A stretch of DNA of 64,000 bases from Haloprofundus marisrubri (GCF_001469955.1 NZ_LOPU01000037.1:97569-161568), one strand, 5' to 3'; shown: positions 9,978 through 18,934, counted from the stretch's first letter. Numbers and translations: made by a program. Notes: generated by a model not told the origin, from the letters alone.

Positions 9978-10619
9978 TCACTGCTCGATGAGGCTCCGAC
10001 GGACCAAGTTGCGGTAGCCGCGACGGAGGCGGTCGGCGACGGCCTGTCTGCTGATGTCGAACTCGTCGGCCAACGTGTCGAGTGAGGCCTGTCGGGGAAC
10101 GTCGAAGTAGCCACGGTGGAATGCGAGCAACAGCGCTTCCCGCTGTGCCTTGGTCAGCCCTTCCGACTGTGGCTGAGTACCGTCGAGTCGCCGGAGTTGG
10201 CGAAGACTCAGGGGAATGTTGCAGTTCTCACAGTACTCCCGAAACGCCGAGAGTCCGTCGCGCGTCGGCGCGCGGCACTTGAACGTCCAACCGTCGGAGG
10301 TGCCCGTCGCATTCAGAAGCGCTACGTCGAGGCGGGCAAAGCCCGCGAGGAGTTCGTCTGCGGCGTCCGTCCAGCGGCTCCGAAACAGCGTGCCGTCGCC
10401 GTCGGGGCCGAGCACCTCGACGCTCTCGAAGGCGTCGTGCGTGGCGAATACGTCGACAACCGCGTCTTCGTCGGCACCGCTGACGCGAAAGTACGGGAAG
10501 ACGTCCGGTCTCGTGGGGATGACCCGGACGAGTTCGATGCGTACGTCCGAGGACGCCGCAAGAATCGACCCGAACGGGAGAACGTCGGGTGGGAGGGTGA
10601 ACTCGGCGTAGAGAGTCAT
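9978..10619 (-). CDS. Bacterio-opsin-activator-type HTH transcriptional regulator
   Basis: 213 residues. The N-terminal part (about 1-145) is the haloarchaeal bat-like sensor fold (MTLYAEFTLPPDVLPFGSIL). The C-terminus has the HTH-10 domain: LTKAQREALLLAFHRGYFDV, then LADEFDISRQAVADRLRRGY. This family acts as DNA-binding regulators responding to unknown signals. The divergent region 10620-10673 is short, so the target is not evident. It may regulate the adjacent HalOD1 gene or itself. Confidence 0.85.
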   Translation of the reverse strand: MTLYAEFTLPPDVLPFGSILAASSDVRIELVRVIPTRPDVFPYFRVSGADEDAVVDVFATHDAFESVEVLGPDGDGTLFRSRWTDAADELLAGFARLDVALLNATGTSDGWTFKCRAPTRDGLSAFREYCENCNIPLSLRQLRRLDGTQPQSEGLTKAQREALLLAFHRGYFDVPRQASLDTLADEFDISRQAVADRLRRGYRNLVRRSLIEQ

Positions 10620-10673
10620 TGCGTAAACACGGCCCGTATCTAGTCACTGACGACGGAAAAGACCGGGGACGTA

Positions 10674-11678
10674 TCAGTTTAATTTATTCGAGGCGTCGGC
10701 TTTGAGTTCCGAGGACAACAGTTCGGCGGACTCCAACACGAGGGCGACGACGAGCGGTCCGACGATGACGCCGAGCGCACCGAGACTCAACAGTCCGCCG
10801 ACGAAGCCGACGAAGTAGATGCTTCCGGGGAGGTTCGCGGTTCGCTGGGCGAGACGCGGCCGGATGAGAACGTCGGGGAGAAACGCCACGAAGAACCCGC
10901 CGACGACGAGGACGAGGAGCGCAGCGACGGTCTGTCCGATGGTGAGGTGGTACGCCGCCAGAAGCAAGAGAAGAAGACTTGGCCCGAGTACGGGGATGAA
11001 CTGCAACACCGCCGCGACGGTGGCGAGTGCCACCGGAAAGTCGTAGCCCAAGAGCGCGAAGACGACGATGGCGACGAGAAACGTTCCCACGGCCGTCGCC
11101 GCCTGCAGCACGTAGATGGCGAACAGCGTGTCGCGTGCGCGTTCGTCGAGCGCCGTCGCCACGTCCCGATAGCCGGGTGGGACGAGTGCGAACACCGACT
11201 CCCGCGTCGTCCCCGCTCGAATGAGGAGGGCGAAGACGACGAGCGCGAACACCGAGAGTTTGATGAGAAGAACCGGTGCGGCGACCACCACGTCCTGTGC
11301 GAGCGACCGCAGCACCGAGAGCGTCACCGCCGTCGCCTCGTCGAACGTCACGGTGTACACGTAGCCTGCCAACTCCAGCGTCACCGCGTCCGGAACGATA
11401 TCGAGCAACCCACGAAGCGCCTCGAATCGGAGGACGAGAACACCGACGAGCGGTGCCGCGACGACGACGACGCCGAGAAACGCCCCCGCGGTGGCGACGG
11501 CGCTCGCCGTCCACGCGGAGAGACCGCGGCGAGTCAGTTCCCGCCGGAGCGGCGAGAGCAGATACGCCACCGTAATTGCGAAGAACACTGTCGCCAACAC
11601 GTCGGCGAGTATCACTGCGGCGAGAAGCGCCGTGACGACGAACAGTCCGCCGAGCACGTACCGTCTGTCGAAAGTCAC
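10674..11678 (-). CDS. AI-2E family (PerM-type) transporter-like membrane protein
   Basis: 334 residues starting at a GTG (11676-11678). A TATA-like CTATTAGG sits about 25 nt upstream on the minus strand. About eight hydrophobic helices are visible, with the family hallmarks AVLQFIPVLGPSLLLLLLA and FVGGLLSLGALGVIVGPLVV near the C-terminus. Members are proposed exporters or Na+/H+ antiporters; substrates in haloarchaea are unknown. The C-terminus is short and cytosolic. Confidence 0.85.
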   Translation of the reverse strand: MTFDRRYVLGGLFVVTALLAAVILADVLATVFFAITVAYLLSPLRRELTRRGLSAWTASAVATAGAFLGVVVVAAPLVGVLVLRFEALRGLLDIVPDAVTLELAGYVYTVTFDEATAVTLSVLRSLAQDVVVAAPVLLIKLSVFALVVFALLIRAGTTRESVFALVPPGYRDVATALDERARDTLFAIYVLQAATAVGTFLVAIVVFALLGYDFPVALATVAAVLQFIPVLGPSLLLLLLAAYHLTIGQTVAALLVLVVGGFFVAFLPDVLIRPRLAQRTANLPGSIYFVGFVGGLLSLGALGVIVGPLVVALVLESAELLSSELKADASNKLN

Positions 11679-11802
11679 GCCGGAGGTTCCGAGGAGACCC
11701 TAATAGCCGTTCGGGTGTGGTCCGACCCACCGGTTCGAATGAGGCGTTTCTGCGTGTGAGAGTACATGGGTCCGGCAGTCGAGCAGAGGCGTACCACCGC
11801 CG

Positions 11803-11809
11803 TTAAATA
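11803..11809 (+). promoter_or_regulatory. TATA box of thiBPQ
   Basis: TTAAATA centred 27 nt before the thiB ATG predicts a leaderless transcript. The 130-base intergenic region shows no thiamine-pyrophosphate riboswitch consensus, so control is likely by a protein. Confidence 0.6.
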
Positions 11810-11832
11810 TCACTCGGTGTAACAACCACGTA

Positions 11833-12963
11833 ATGAGACGACGGAACTTCATCAAAGCGGCAGGCGCAGCAGGTGTGTCGGCGCTCGTCGCCGGGTGTAG
11901 CGCCGAACCCGTCGACGACGGCGGCGACTCGGCGTCGAACGAGAGCACGGAGGGAACCGAAACCGGCACGACCACCGGAACACCGTCGGGTTCCGCGACG
12001 CTCCGCGTAGCGACGTACACGTCGTTCGTCGACGCACCGAGTTCGAGTCCCGGACCGTGGATAAAAGAGCAGTTCGAGTCCGAGTTCGACGCCACGTTGG
12101 AGTGGCAGACCCCCGAAAACGAAATCAACTACTTCATCGAACGCGCCGCCCAAGGCGTCGATATCGAGTCCGACGCCTACGTCGGCCTCGACACGAACAT
12201 GCTCATCCGCGTCGACGAAAACGTCGACGGCGAGTTGTTCGCGTCCGTCGATTCCGGTGCTGTCGAGGGCCGCGACGCCGTCAAGTCGGGGTTAGAGTTC
12301 GACCCGCAAGAGCGGGCAGTTCCGTACGATACCGGCTACATCAGTCTCGTCTACAACGAGAACCAAGCGACGGCCCCGGAGACGTTCGACGGCCTCCTGC
12401 GCCCGGAGTTCGAAGGTGACCTCCTCGCACAGGACCCGCAGTCGAGTGCGACCGGGCAGGCGTTCCTGCTTCACACTATCAAAGCGAAAGGCGAGGACGG
12501 CTATCTCGACTACTGGAGCCAGTTACAGGACAACGGCGTCCGCGTGCTCGGGAAGTGGGAAGACGCGTACGCCGCCTACTCGAACGGCGAGGCACCGATG
12601 GTCGTCTCCTACTCGACGGACCAGGTGTTCGCCAACGCGGAGGGCGAAGACCTCAGCGAACACCAGATTCGCTTTTTGAACGGCGAGGCGTACGCCAACC
12701 CCGAGGGAATGGCCCGCTTCGCCGACGCACCCAGTCCGGACCTCGCAAACCAGTTCCTCTCGTTCATGCTCCGGCCCGAAGTGCAGGCGGAAATCGCCGT
12801 CCGAAACGTTGCGTTCCCGGCGATTTCGGACGCACCGCTCCCCGAAGACTTCGCACAGTACGCGAAGGAACCCGAGACGCCGGTCACCTTCACCTACGAG
12901 GAACTCCAAGGCAACCTCAGTGAGTGGACCGACGCGTGGGCCCAACAGTTCGCCAGCAACTGA
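11833..12963 (+). CDS. thiB: Thiamine ABC transporter, substrate-binding lipoprotein
   Basis: 376 residues. The N-terminus has a twin-arginine motif (RRRNFIKAAGAAG) followed by a lipobox (LVAGC), then an acidic Ser/Thr tether, so it is probably exported folded and lipid-anchored outside the cell. The mature part matches the TbpA/ThiB pattern: LRVATYTSFVDAP, ESDAYVGLDTNMLIRVDE, YDTGYISLVYNENQ, PQSSATGQAFLLHTI. Genes for the permease and ATPase follow directly, forming a three-gene import operon for thiamine or its phosphates. Confidence 0.88.
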   Translation: MRRRNFIKAAGAAGVSALVAGCSAEPVDDGGDSASNESTEGTETGTTTGTPSGSATLRVATYTSFVDAPSSSPGPWIKEQFESEFDATLEWQTPENEINYFIERAAQGVDIESDAYVGLDTNMLIRVDENVDGELFASVDSGAVEGRDAVKSGLEFDPQERAVPYDTGYISLVYNENQATAPETFDGLLRPEFEGDLLAQDPQSSATGQAFLLHTIKAKGEDGYLDYWSQLQDNGVRVLGKWEDAYAAYSNGEAPMVVSYSTDQVFANAEGEDLSEHQIRFLNGEAYANPEGMARFADAPSPDLANQFLSFMLRPEVQAEIAVRNVAFPAISDAPLPEDFAQYAKEPETPVTFTYEELQGNLSEWTDAWAQQFASN

Positions 12964-12964
12964 C

Positions 12965-14764
12965 GTGAGCGACGCGACTGCGGGCGGAGACGAGAGGGGA
13001 GAGAAACGCACTGACGGCGGCGAGTCCCTCTCGGGCATCAGTCGTCGACAGCAAACGGCCTCCGGGTGGGTCGAAGCCCACGCACTGACGCTCGTCGCCG
13101 TCGTCACCGGTGTCGTTCTTCTCGTTCTGTTCTACTACCCGATTGCGACGGTGCTCGTCGAAGCCGTCGTCGACGACGGCGAACTGACGTTCGCGCCGCT
13201 GGCCGGCGTGCTCACCTCCCGATTCTATCTCGTCGAAATCATCGGGTTCACCGCGTATCAGGCCGCGTTGTCGACCGTCGCCAGCGTTGCGCTCGGTCTA
13301 CCGGGCGCGTGGGTGCTGTCGCGCTTCGAGTTCCGAGGCCGAGAGACGGTTCGCTCGCTGACGATTCTCCCGTTCGTCCTTCCCTCCATCATGGTCGCTA
13401 TCGGCTTCGTCGCCACGTTCGGCGCGAACGGCACGCTCAATCGTCTTCTCTCACTTTTCGGCCTCGGCCCGGTGAACCTGCTGTACACGCTGCCGGCGAT
13501 TATCGTCGCACACGCGTTCTACAATGCGCCGCTCGTGACCCGGATGACGACGGCGGCGTGGGAGAGCGTCGACGCCCGAACCGTCGAGACGGCGCGGAGT
13601 CTCGGTGCATCGCCGGCGCGGGCGTTTCTCGACGTGGTGTTTCCACAACTGGTTCCGGCGATTCTCGTCTCTGCGACGCTGACGTTCGTGTTCACGTTCG
13701 CATCGTTCCCCATCGTGCTGGCGCTCGGCGGGTTGCAGTACGCGACCATCGAGGTGTTCGTCTACTACCGCGTCCAGCAGTTGGCGTACGCCGACGCCGC
13801 GGCGCTCGCGGTGGTCGAAACGGCCGTTTCGTTGGGGCTGACGTACGCGTATCTTCGTTACGAAGCCAAACAGCAGACCGCGGCGTTCGGCGCGGGTGCA
13901 CAACCCGCCCCTCGAAAACGGCTGCTTCCGGAGTCGCTTCGAGGACTCTCCGCGCGCGACGTTCTCTCGCGTGTCGCCGTCTCCGGCTACGGCGTCGTCG
14001 TGCTGCTCGTCTTCGTCGCCCCCATCGTCAGCATGCTGCTTTCGAGCGTCACCGCCCCGGACGGCTCGCTGACGACGCGCTACTACGAGTTCTTGCTTCA
14101 GCGACAGGCGACGGCGGCCGCGTTTCAGGTGAAACCGCTGCCGGCGGTTCTCAACTCGCTTCTGTTCGGGGTCGGGACGCTGCTTCTAGCGCTGCCGATG
14201 GGCGTCGTGATGGCGGTGTTGACGACGCGTCGCTACCGCGGCCGGAAAGTGGTCGACGCGCTTTCGATGGCTCCGTTGGCGGTCAGCGGAATCGTCGTCG
14301 GTCTCGGCTTGCTTCGGGGACTGGTGTTCGGCTTCGAGGCGTTCGGCTACCGCTTCACCGTCGCCGGTGCTATCGCCATCGTCGCCGCACACGCCGTGAG
14401 TGCGTACCCGTTCGTCACCCGCAACGTCGCGCCGCTGCTCGGGAATCTAGATGCCAAACTCGTCGAGTCCGCGCGGAGTCTCGGCGCGTCGCGGACGCGG
14501 GCGCTGTGGGACATTGAACTGCCGCTGGTCGCTGCGGGCGTCGTCGCCGGCGCAGCGTTCGCGTTCGCTATCAGCATCGGCGAGTTCGACGCGACGGTGA
14601 TTTTGGCGACCGGGTCGAACAGCTACACGATGCCAGTCGCCGTCGAACGCTATCTCGGTCGTCGCCTCGGCCCAGCGACCGCGATGGGCTGTATTCTGCT
14701 CTTCGTGACCAGTCTCAGTTTCGTCGTCATCGAGCGGTTCGGTGGGAGGTCTCGCGGTGTCTGA
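12965..14764 (+). CDS. thiP: Thiamine ABC transporter, fused permease
   Basis: A GTG at 12965, one base after the thiB stop, gives 599 residues. It is a double permease with two repeats of about six helices. Each repeat carries an EAA-type loop for the ATPase: ARSLGASPARAFLDVVFPQL (first half) and ARSLGASRTRALWDIELPLV (second half). The short cytosolic N-terminus is acidic. The start is inferred from operon spacing, since the frame stays open further upstream through thiB sequence. It works with ThiB and ThiQ. Confidence 0.88.
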   Translation: MSDATAGGDERGEKRTDGGESLSGISRRQQTASGWVEAHALTLVAVVTGVVLLVLFYYPIATVLVEAVVDDGELTFAPLAGVLTSRFYLVEIIGFTAYQAALSTVASVALGLPGAWVLSRFEFRGRETVRSLTILPFVLPSIMVAIGFVATFGANGTLNRLLSLFGLGPVNLLYTLPAIIVAHAFYNAPLVTRMTTAAWESVDARTVETARSLGASPARAFLDVVFPQLVPAILVSATLTFVFTFASFPIVLALGGLQYATIEVFVYYRVQQLAYADAAALAVVETAVSLGLTYAYLRYEAKQQTAAFGAGAQPAPRKRLLPESLRGLSARDVLSRVAVSGYGVVVLLVFVAPIVSMLLSSVTAPDGSLTTRYYEFLLQRQATAAAFQVKPLPAVLNSLLFGVGTLLLALPMGVVMAVLTTRRYRGRKVVDALSMAPLAVSGIVVGLGLLRGLVFGFEAFGYRFTVAGAIAIVAAHAVSAYPFVTRNVAPLLGNLDAKLVESARSLGASRTRALWDIELPLVAAGVVAGAAFAFAISIGEFDATVILATGSNSYTMPVAVERYLGRRLGPATAMGCILLFVTSLSFVVIERFGGRSRGV

Positions 14765-15890
14765 GATACACCTCGACGGCGTCCGCAAGCAGTACGCCGG
14801 GACGACGGCGCTCGAGGAGGTGAGCCTCCACGTCCGCGACGGCGAGTTCTTCACGCTCGTCGGCCCCTCTGGATGTGGGAAAACGACGACGCTTCGACTG
14901 ATTGCGGGGTTCGAGTCGCCGACGGCGGGAGAGATTCGATTCGGCGACGAGGACGTTTCGGGGGTACCTCCCGAAGACCGCAACGTCGGCGTCGTCTTCC
15001 AGAACTACGCGCTGTTTCCGCACATGAGCGTCGCCGAGAACGTCGGCTACGGCCTGCGGTTTGCCGACGAGGAGCGCCGCCGCGGGCGCGACGAGCGGAT
15101 TGCAGAACTCTTGGAACTCGTCGACCTCCCGGGGACGGGCGACCGCGACCCGACGGAACTGTCGGGCGGTCAGCAACAACGTGTCGCACTCGCCCGGGCG
15201 CTCGCACCCGGTCCGCGACTACTTCTTCTGGACGAACCGATGAGTGCGCTCGACGCTCGTCTGCGCGAGCGACTTCGACTGCAAGTGAAGAAGATTCAGT
15301 CGGAACTGGGAATCACGACGGTGTACGTCACTCACGACCAAGAGGAGGCGTTGGCCGTCTCCGACCGCGTCGCCGTGATGAACGACGGCCGCGTCGAACA
15401 GGTCGGACCGCCGCGAGAGGTGTACGAGCGCCCGAAAACGCGGTTCGTCGCGTCGTTCGTCGGCGACAACAACCTGTTCGAGGGTGAACTGGTCGACGTG
15501 CGCGACAGACCGGAGGTTGCACGCGAAACGAAGGGGTTGCGACGGCTTCACGTACGGGTCGGTGAGACGGTGTTCGAGGTGGAGGCATCGAGTCAAGGTT
15601 CGGGGTCTACAGGCGAAATCGCAGGGGTCGAGGCGTCACAGTCGCCTCGTTCCGACGGTGGGAGCGTCGCGTTCTGTGTTCGACCCGAACAGTTGAAAAT
15701 CGACGGCGGCGAGAACCGGTTCACCGCGACGGTCCGAGAGACCGAGTTCCTCGGCGAGACGACGCGCGTCCACCTCGACTGGGAGGGTCGTGAGGTGACG
15801 GTTCGGGCGGCGGAGCCGCCGGAAGCGGGCACGGCCGTCGAGTTGGGGTTCGACCCCGGTGACGGCCACGTGTTCGAGGACCAACTGTAG
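14757..15890 (+). CDS. thiQ: Thiamine ABC transporter, ATP-binding subunit
   Basis: The GTG start at 14757 overlaps the thiP stop by eight bases, implying translational coupling; an in-frame ATG at 14742 is an alternative. The 377-residue protein has Walker A GPSGCGKTT (36-44), Q-loop QNYALFPHM, signature LSGGQQQRVALARAL, Walker B LLLLDEPMSALD, the switch HDQEEAL, and a C-terminal TOBE-like region from about 235 with an acidic insert. It closely resembles CUT1-type/PotA ATPases; assignment to thiamine rests on its operon partners. Confidence 0.85.
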   Translation: MSEIHLDGVRKQYAGTTALEEVSLHVRDGEFFTLVGPSGCGKTTTLRLIAGFESPTAGEIRFGDEDVSGVPPEDRNVGVVFQNYALFPHMSVAENVGYGLRFADEERRRGRDERIAELLELVDLPGTGDRDPTELSGGQQQRVALARALAPGPRLLLLDEPMSALDARLRERLRLQVKKIQSELGITTVYVTHDQEEALAVSDRVAVMNDGRVEQVGPPREVYERPKTRFVASFVGDNNLFEGELVDVRDRPEVARETKGLRRLHVRVGETVFEVEASSQGSGSTGEIAGVEASQSPRSDGGSVAFCVRPEQLKIDGGENRFTATVRETEFLGETTRVHLDWEGREVTVRAAEPPEAGTAVELGFDPGDGHVFEDQL

Positions 15891-15917
15891 CGGTACTGCG
15901 TCGGAGGTCGACGACGG

Positions 15918-16598
15918 CTACCGAACCACGCCGACGGTCAACAGCGTCCCGAGTGTTCGGTAGCGTTCGACCATCGCCTCGCGGGTCTGCCAGCTATCGG
16001 TCGGGAACTCCGCTGCAGGCGGAATCTCGATGTCGAGGTCCGGGACGTTGTCCTGTTCGGCGACGTAGAACCCGGCGTTTCTGAAGGCGTCGCGGTACTC
16101 GCTGCGGTTCCAGCGGGTCATCTCCACGCTGATGTTCTCCTGCCACTCGTGGCTGTGGACGTTCTCCTCGTAGTAGTTGACCGCGCAGTAGAACGTGCCA
16201 CCGGGGCGGACGACACGTGCGAGTTCTTCGAGCGTATGCTCGGGGTCGGCCGCGTAGTAGAACGCCTCCATCGAGAAGGCGTGGTCGACCGAGTCGTCGG
16301 CGAACGGGAGTTCGTCGAAGTCGCCGACGACGAAGCCGACGTTCGGGTCGTCGGTGTACTCGCGGGCGTTTCGGGCCATCTCCGGTGAGCCGTCGAGTCC
16401 GTACGCGCGGCCCGCGTTCTTGGTGTCGCGGAGCGCACGAAGCGCGTAACCGCTGCCGGTTCCGAGGTCGAGAACCGTCTCGCCCGCTTCGACGGGCATC
16501 CGAGCGAGTACGTGTTTCGCGGTGTGCCAGTGGCGTTCCTCCATCCCCTTGTCGCGGCCGTCGGCCGCCCACGTGTCGAACTCCTCGCGGACACTCAT
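15918..16598 (-). CDS. Class I SAM-dependent methyltransferase
   Basis: 226 residues from MSVREEFDTWAADGRDKGME. It has motif I VLDLGTGSGYALRAL, motif II LDGSPEMARNA, and post-I motifs GDFDELPFADDSVDHAFSME and RVVRPGGTFYCAVNYYEENV. This is the UbiE/COQ5-like fold of methyltransferase domain 11. The substrate is unknown. It converges on thiQ, with 27 bases between stop codons. Confidence 0.85.
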   Translation of the reverse strand: MSVREEFDTWAADGRDKGMEERHWHTAKHVLARMPVEAGETVLDLGTGSGYALRALRDTKNAGRAYGLDGSPEMARNAREYTDDPNVGFVVGDFDELPFADDSVDHAFSMEAFYYAADPEHTLEELARVVRPGGTFYCAVNYYEENVHSHEWQENISVEMTRWNRSEYRDAFRNAGFYVAEQDNVPDLDIEIPPAAEFPTDSWQTREAMVERYRTLGTLLTVGVVR

Positions 16599-16729
16599 GG
16601 CGGTACGTCGGCGGGGGTGGGTAAAGTCGATTCGGAGTCGGCGGTGTGTGAGCGGACAGCGTCCGGTGTCCAACGTCGCTCGTCGGTCGAACGCGTGACG
16701 TTTACATTCAGTGACCGCAACAGGTCGCC

Positions 16730-17179
16730 ATGGTTCGCGTCGGTCGGCACCGCCGATTCAAGCTAACGGACATCGCACAGCAGGTTGTGGGGGGGTTCCT
16801 GCTCGCGGGACCGTTCGTCGTCACCGACGAGGTCTGGGCGCTCGCCGTCGGGATGGCGTGGTATCAGGCGGTGTTGACTATCGGGATGGTGCTCGCTATC
16901 GGCTACGGGACGCTGTACAAAGCCGACGACGACCGCGACCCGGACCGTGAGGCCGAAGTGGGTGGGATTCCGCTGCGGTTCGTCTCGCTCATCCTCGTCG
17001 CGTATCTCTCGGTGTTCATCCTCGCACTGTCGTTCGACGCGCCGGCGACGCTCATCCCGAACCACGTCGACGCCGCCGACATCACGTTTCGACTGCAGGT
17101 ACTGACGACGCTCAAGGCGACGAGCATCGGTGCCGTGTTCAGCGTTATCGGCGCGGCAACCGCCGACAGCGTGTTCTGA
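16730..17179 (+). CDS. DUF2391-type integral membrane protein
   Basis: 149 residues with about four transmembrane helices (VGGFLLAGPFVVTDEVWALA, a second helix through AIGYGTLY, LRFVSLILVAYLSVFILAL, and a C-terminal helix ending IGAATADSVF). The motif GGFLLAGPF and the C-terminal Thr-Leu-Lys-Ala segment fit the DUF2391/TIGR02587 family of putative membrane proteins. Function is unknown. The 131-base region between it and the methyltransferase start is a divergent promoter region. Confidence 0.7.
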   Translation: MVRVGRHRRFKLTDIAQQVVGGFLLAGPFVVTDEVWALAVGMAWYQAVLTIGMVLAIGYGTLYKADDDRDPDREAEVGGIPLRFVSLILVAYLSVFILALSFDAPATLIPNHVDAADITFRLQVLTTLKATSIGAVFSVIGAATADSVF

Positions 17180-17303
17180 ACACCGTCCGATGGAGTGTGT
17201 TGGAGGTTGCCGACCGAGTCGCGTGCCGAGGTACTCACCGACTCAAGTCGCGCGCCGGGGTGCCAGCCCGCATTGTTAAGTCAGTTCGGTTGGTTTCTCC
17301 GAT

Positions 17304-17882
17304 ATGGATTATAGCCTCGCCATCGAAAACGCTCCAGATACCATCCCTGCGGGGACTGGCCTGCTTCTTCTGCATCCGAGCATCGGCGAGACCGACCGCA
17401 TCGACACCGACTTTCTGAAGACCGACACCGACTACTTCCTCGTCATCTCGACGCGGACGACCGCCCGTGAGGTCGAACAGAAACTCGAACACTACGACGT
17501 CGACGAGGCCCGCGCGGTCATTCTCGACACGCTCTCGGTCGAGCGTGGCTACTCACGGCGAAAATCGGACCACGTCCACTACGTCTCCTCACCGGACGAC
17601 CTCGACGGCATCGTCGCGCAGACGCGTGAGTTCCTCGAAGGCCATCCCGGAAAGCTCCGGGTCAGCGTCGACTCGCTCACCGAGATGGCGTACTACGCCG
17701 ACGAAGACGGCGTCTACGAGGCGTCGAAACAACTGCTCGACTTGCTGGAAGAGAACGACGCCGTCGGCATCTTCCACCTCTCGAAGGAGGTTCACGACGC
17801 GGACGTGCTCGAACGGTTCCGAGAACTGTTCGACGGCGTCGTCGACCTCGCAGAAGACGGCAGCGTCAGCTACGAAGGCTGA
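17304..17882 (+). CDS. RecA/KaiC-like fold protein without nucleotide-binding loop (haloarchaeal)
   Basis: 192 residues; a TATA-like TTGTTAAG lies 27 nt before the ATG, fitting a leaderless mRNA. The pattern of strands and turns (GTGLLLLHPSIGETDRID, DYFLVISTRTTAREVEQKLE, LRVSVDSLTEMAYY, DAVGIFHLSKEVHD) resembles haloarchaeal RecA-superfamily proteins often labelled HTR-like. No Walker A motif is present, so ATPase activity is unlikely. Function is unknown; I am fairly sure it is a real gene but not of the family label. Confidence 0.6.
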   Translation: MDYSLAIENAPDTIPAGTGLLLLHPSIGETDRIDTDFLKTDTDYFLVISTRTTAREVEQKLEHYDVDEARAVILDTLSVERGYSRRKSDHVHYVSSPDDLDGIVAQTREFLEGHPGKLRVSVDSLTEMAYYADEDGVYEASKQLLDLLEENDAVGIFHLSKEVHDADVLERFRELFDGVVDLAEDGSVSYEG

Positions 17883-17930
17883 CGGCTCGACAGTCGGTCA
17901 GAAGCGAAGGGAAGCTCGTGGGCAGCGACA

Positions 17931-17990
17931 GTCAGTCACGGATAGTCGTAGTCAGTCACGGATAGTCGTAGTCAGTCACGGATAGTCGCG
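17931..17990 (+). repeat. Three 20-bp tandem repeats
   Basis: GTCAGTCACGGATAGTCGTA occurs at 17931-17950 and 17951-17970 and, with the last two bases changed, at 17971-17990. It fills the space between two convergent genes. No coding or promoter role is visible. Confidence 0.85.
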
Positions 17991-18013
17991 TGTTCGGTCA
18001 ATCACGTGTCCAG

Positions 18014-18796
18014 TCAGTCGCGCAGCGCCGCGAACGTCTTCTCGGCCCAGCGGACTGCGTACGCCGCGCCGTGGTCTCGGTACGCCGTCGTGTCCAACGC
18101 CGCAAAGGGTGCAGGGAGTTCGAGAGCGTGTTTCAGCCCCGAACACGCCAGTTCCGTCGCATCGACGAAGGAGGTGTCTCCGCGAGCGACTTCGCCGGGA
18201 AGTCCCTCGATTCGGCCTTCGAGGCGGGTCCCCGCGTCCAGCCACCCGTCGTACAGGTCGGGGTAGTCGTCTTCGAACGCCGCGAACACCTCACGGCTCT
18301 GGACGCCGAGCCACCCCTCGTACAGCGCGGCCGCGACCTGATACAGTTCCGCCGGCGTCAGCGACACTGCCCCGTCGAGTTCGCGGTAGCGTTCGCCGAA
18401 GAACGGGAGAAAGTGTTCAGGGGCGTCGAGGTGAATCTGGACGAACGCCTCTGCAAAGAGGAATTCGAGGAACGCTTCGGGCGTCCCCTCGGCGCGCTTC
18501 TTGGCGATGACAGTCGGGGGGCTCGTCTGTCGCGTCCAGACGATAGTGCCGTCGCCGGGCATCCCGATGGTGAACGTGCCACCCGCGTATCGCTGCAGCA
18601 GGACGGGTGAGTCTTCCGGGATCCACTCGGAGGGGTACGTCGCCGGGTCCAGTGAGTCCGCGAGCAGACCGAGGTCTTCGGCGGCCGCCGGTGGAATCGT
18701 CTCGAAGTCAGCGTCGGCGTCGACGACGAGCGTCTCCGGGGCGTACTCGTCTCTAACCGCTCGAAGCTCGTCGCTGAGTTGCCTTTTTTGGAACAT
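18014..18796 (-). CDS. Uncharacterised haloarchaeal protein, 260 residues
   Basis: Start ATG at 18794-18796 (MFQKRQLSDELRAVRDEYAP). It is an acidic soluble protein with an alpha/beta N-terminus (PETLVVDADADFETIPP), a beta-rich middle (YAGGTFTIGMPGDGTIVWTR) and a helical C-terminal half rich in aromatic residues (EAFLEFLFAEAFVQIHLD, ELYQVAAALYEGWLGVQSRE). I do not recognise a known enzyme motif. It lies 17 bases downstream of a 29-residue membrane peptide gene in the same orientation, probably as one transcript. Confidence 0.7.
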   Translation of the reverse strand: MFQKRQLSDELRAVRDEYAPETLVVDADADFETIPPAAAEDLGLLADSLDPATYPSEWIPEDSPVLLQRYAGGTFTIGMPGDGTIVWTRQTSPPTVIAKKRAEGTPEAFLEFLFAEAFVQIHLDAPEHFLPFFGERYRELDGAVSLTPAELYQVAAALYEGWLGVQSREVFAAFEDDYPDLYDGWLDAGTRLEGRIEGLPGEVARGDTSFVDATELACSGLKHALELPAPFAALDTTAYRDHGAAYAVRWAEKTFAALRD

Positions 18797-18813
18797 CGTT
18801 CGGTGTCGTCGCG

Positions 18814-18903
18814 TCAGCCGAAGACGGTGAACGCGAGGATACTCACGCCGAGTACGACCGAGATGCCAACGGTGCCGAGAACGATTTTCGTCGCCGTGCT
18901 CAT
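18814..18903 (-). CDS. 29-residue single-helix membrane peptide
   Basis: Reading from ATG at 18901-18903 gives MSTATKIVLGTVGISVVLGV, then SILAFTVFG and a stop. Nearly the whole peptide is one transmembrane helix with a short Lys-containing N-terminus. A TATA-like TTTTAAG (18934-18928, minus strand) is centred 27-28 nt upstream, so translation would start at the 5' end of the message. That promoter placement and the tight linkage to the following gene support a genuine gene that length cut-offs miss. Confidence 0.65.
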   Translation of the reverse strand: MSTATKIVLGTVGISVVLGVSILAFTVFG

Positions 18904-18927
18904 GGCGATAGCGTGTCACCGCGTGCG

Positions 18928-18934
18928 CTTAAAA
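18928..18934 (-). promoter_or_regulatory. TATA box for the 29-residue peptide operon
   Basis: TTTTAAG on the minus strand is centred 27-28 nt from the ATG at 18903. There is no other promoter-like sequence nearer the 260-residue gene. Confidence 0.55.

Noticed and set aside
11701..11832. TPP riboswitch upstream of thiB
   Set aside because: No THI-box consensus is present and the TATA position predicts a leaderless transcript.
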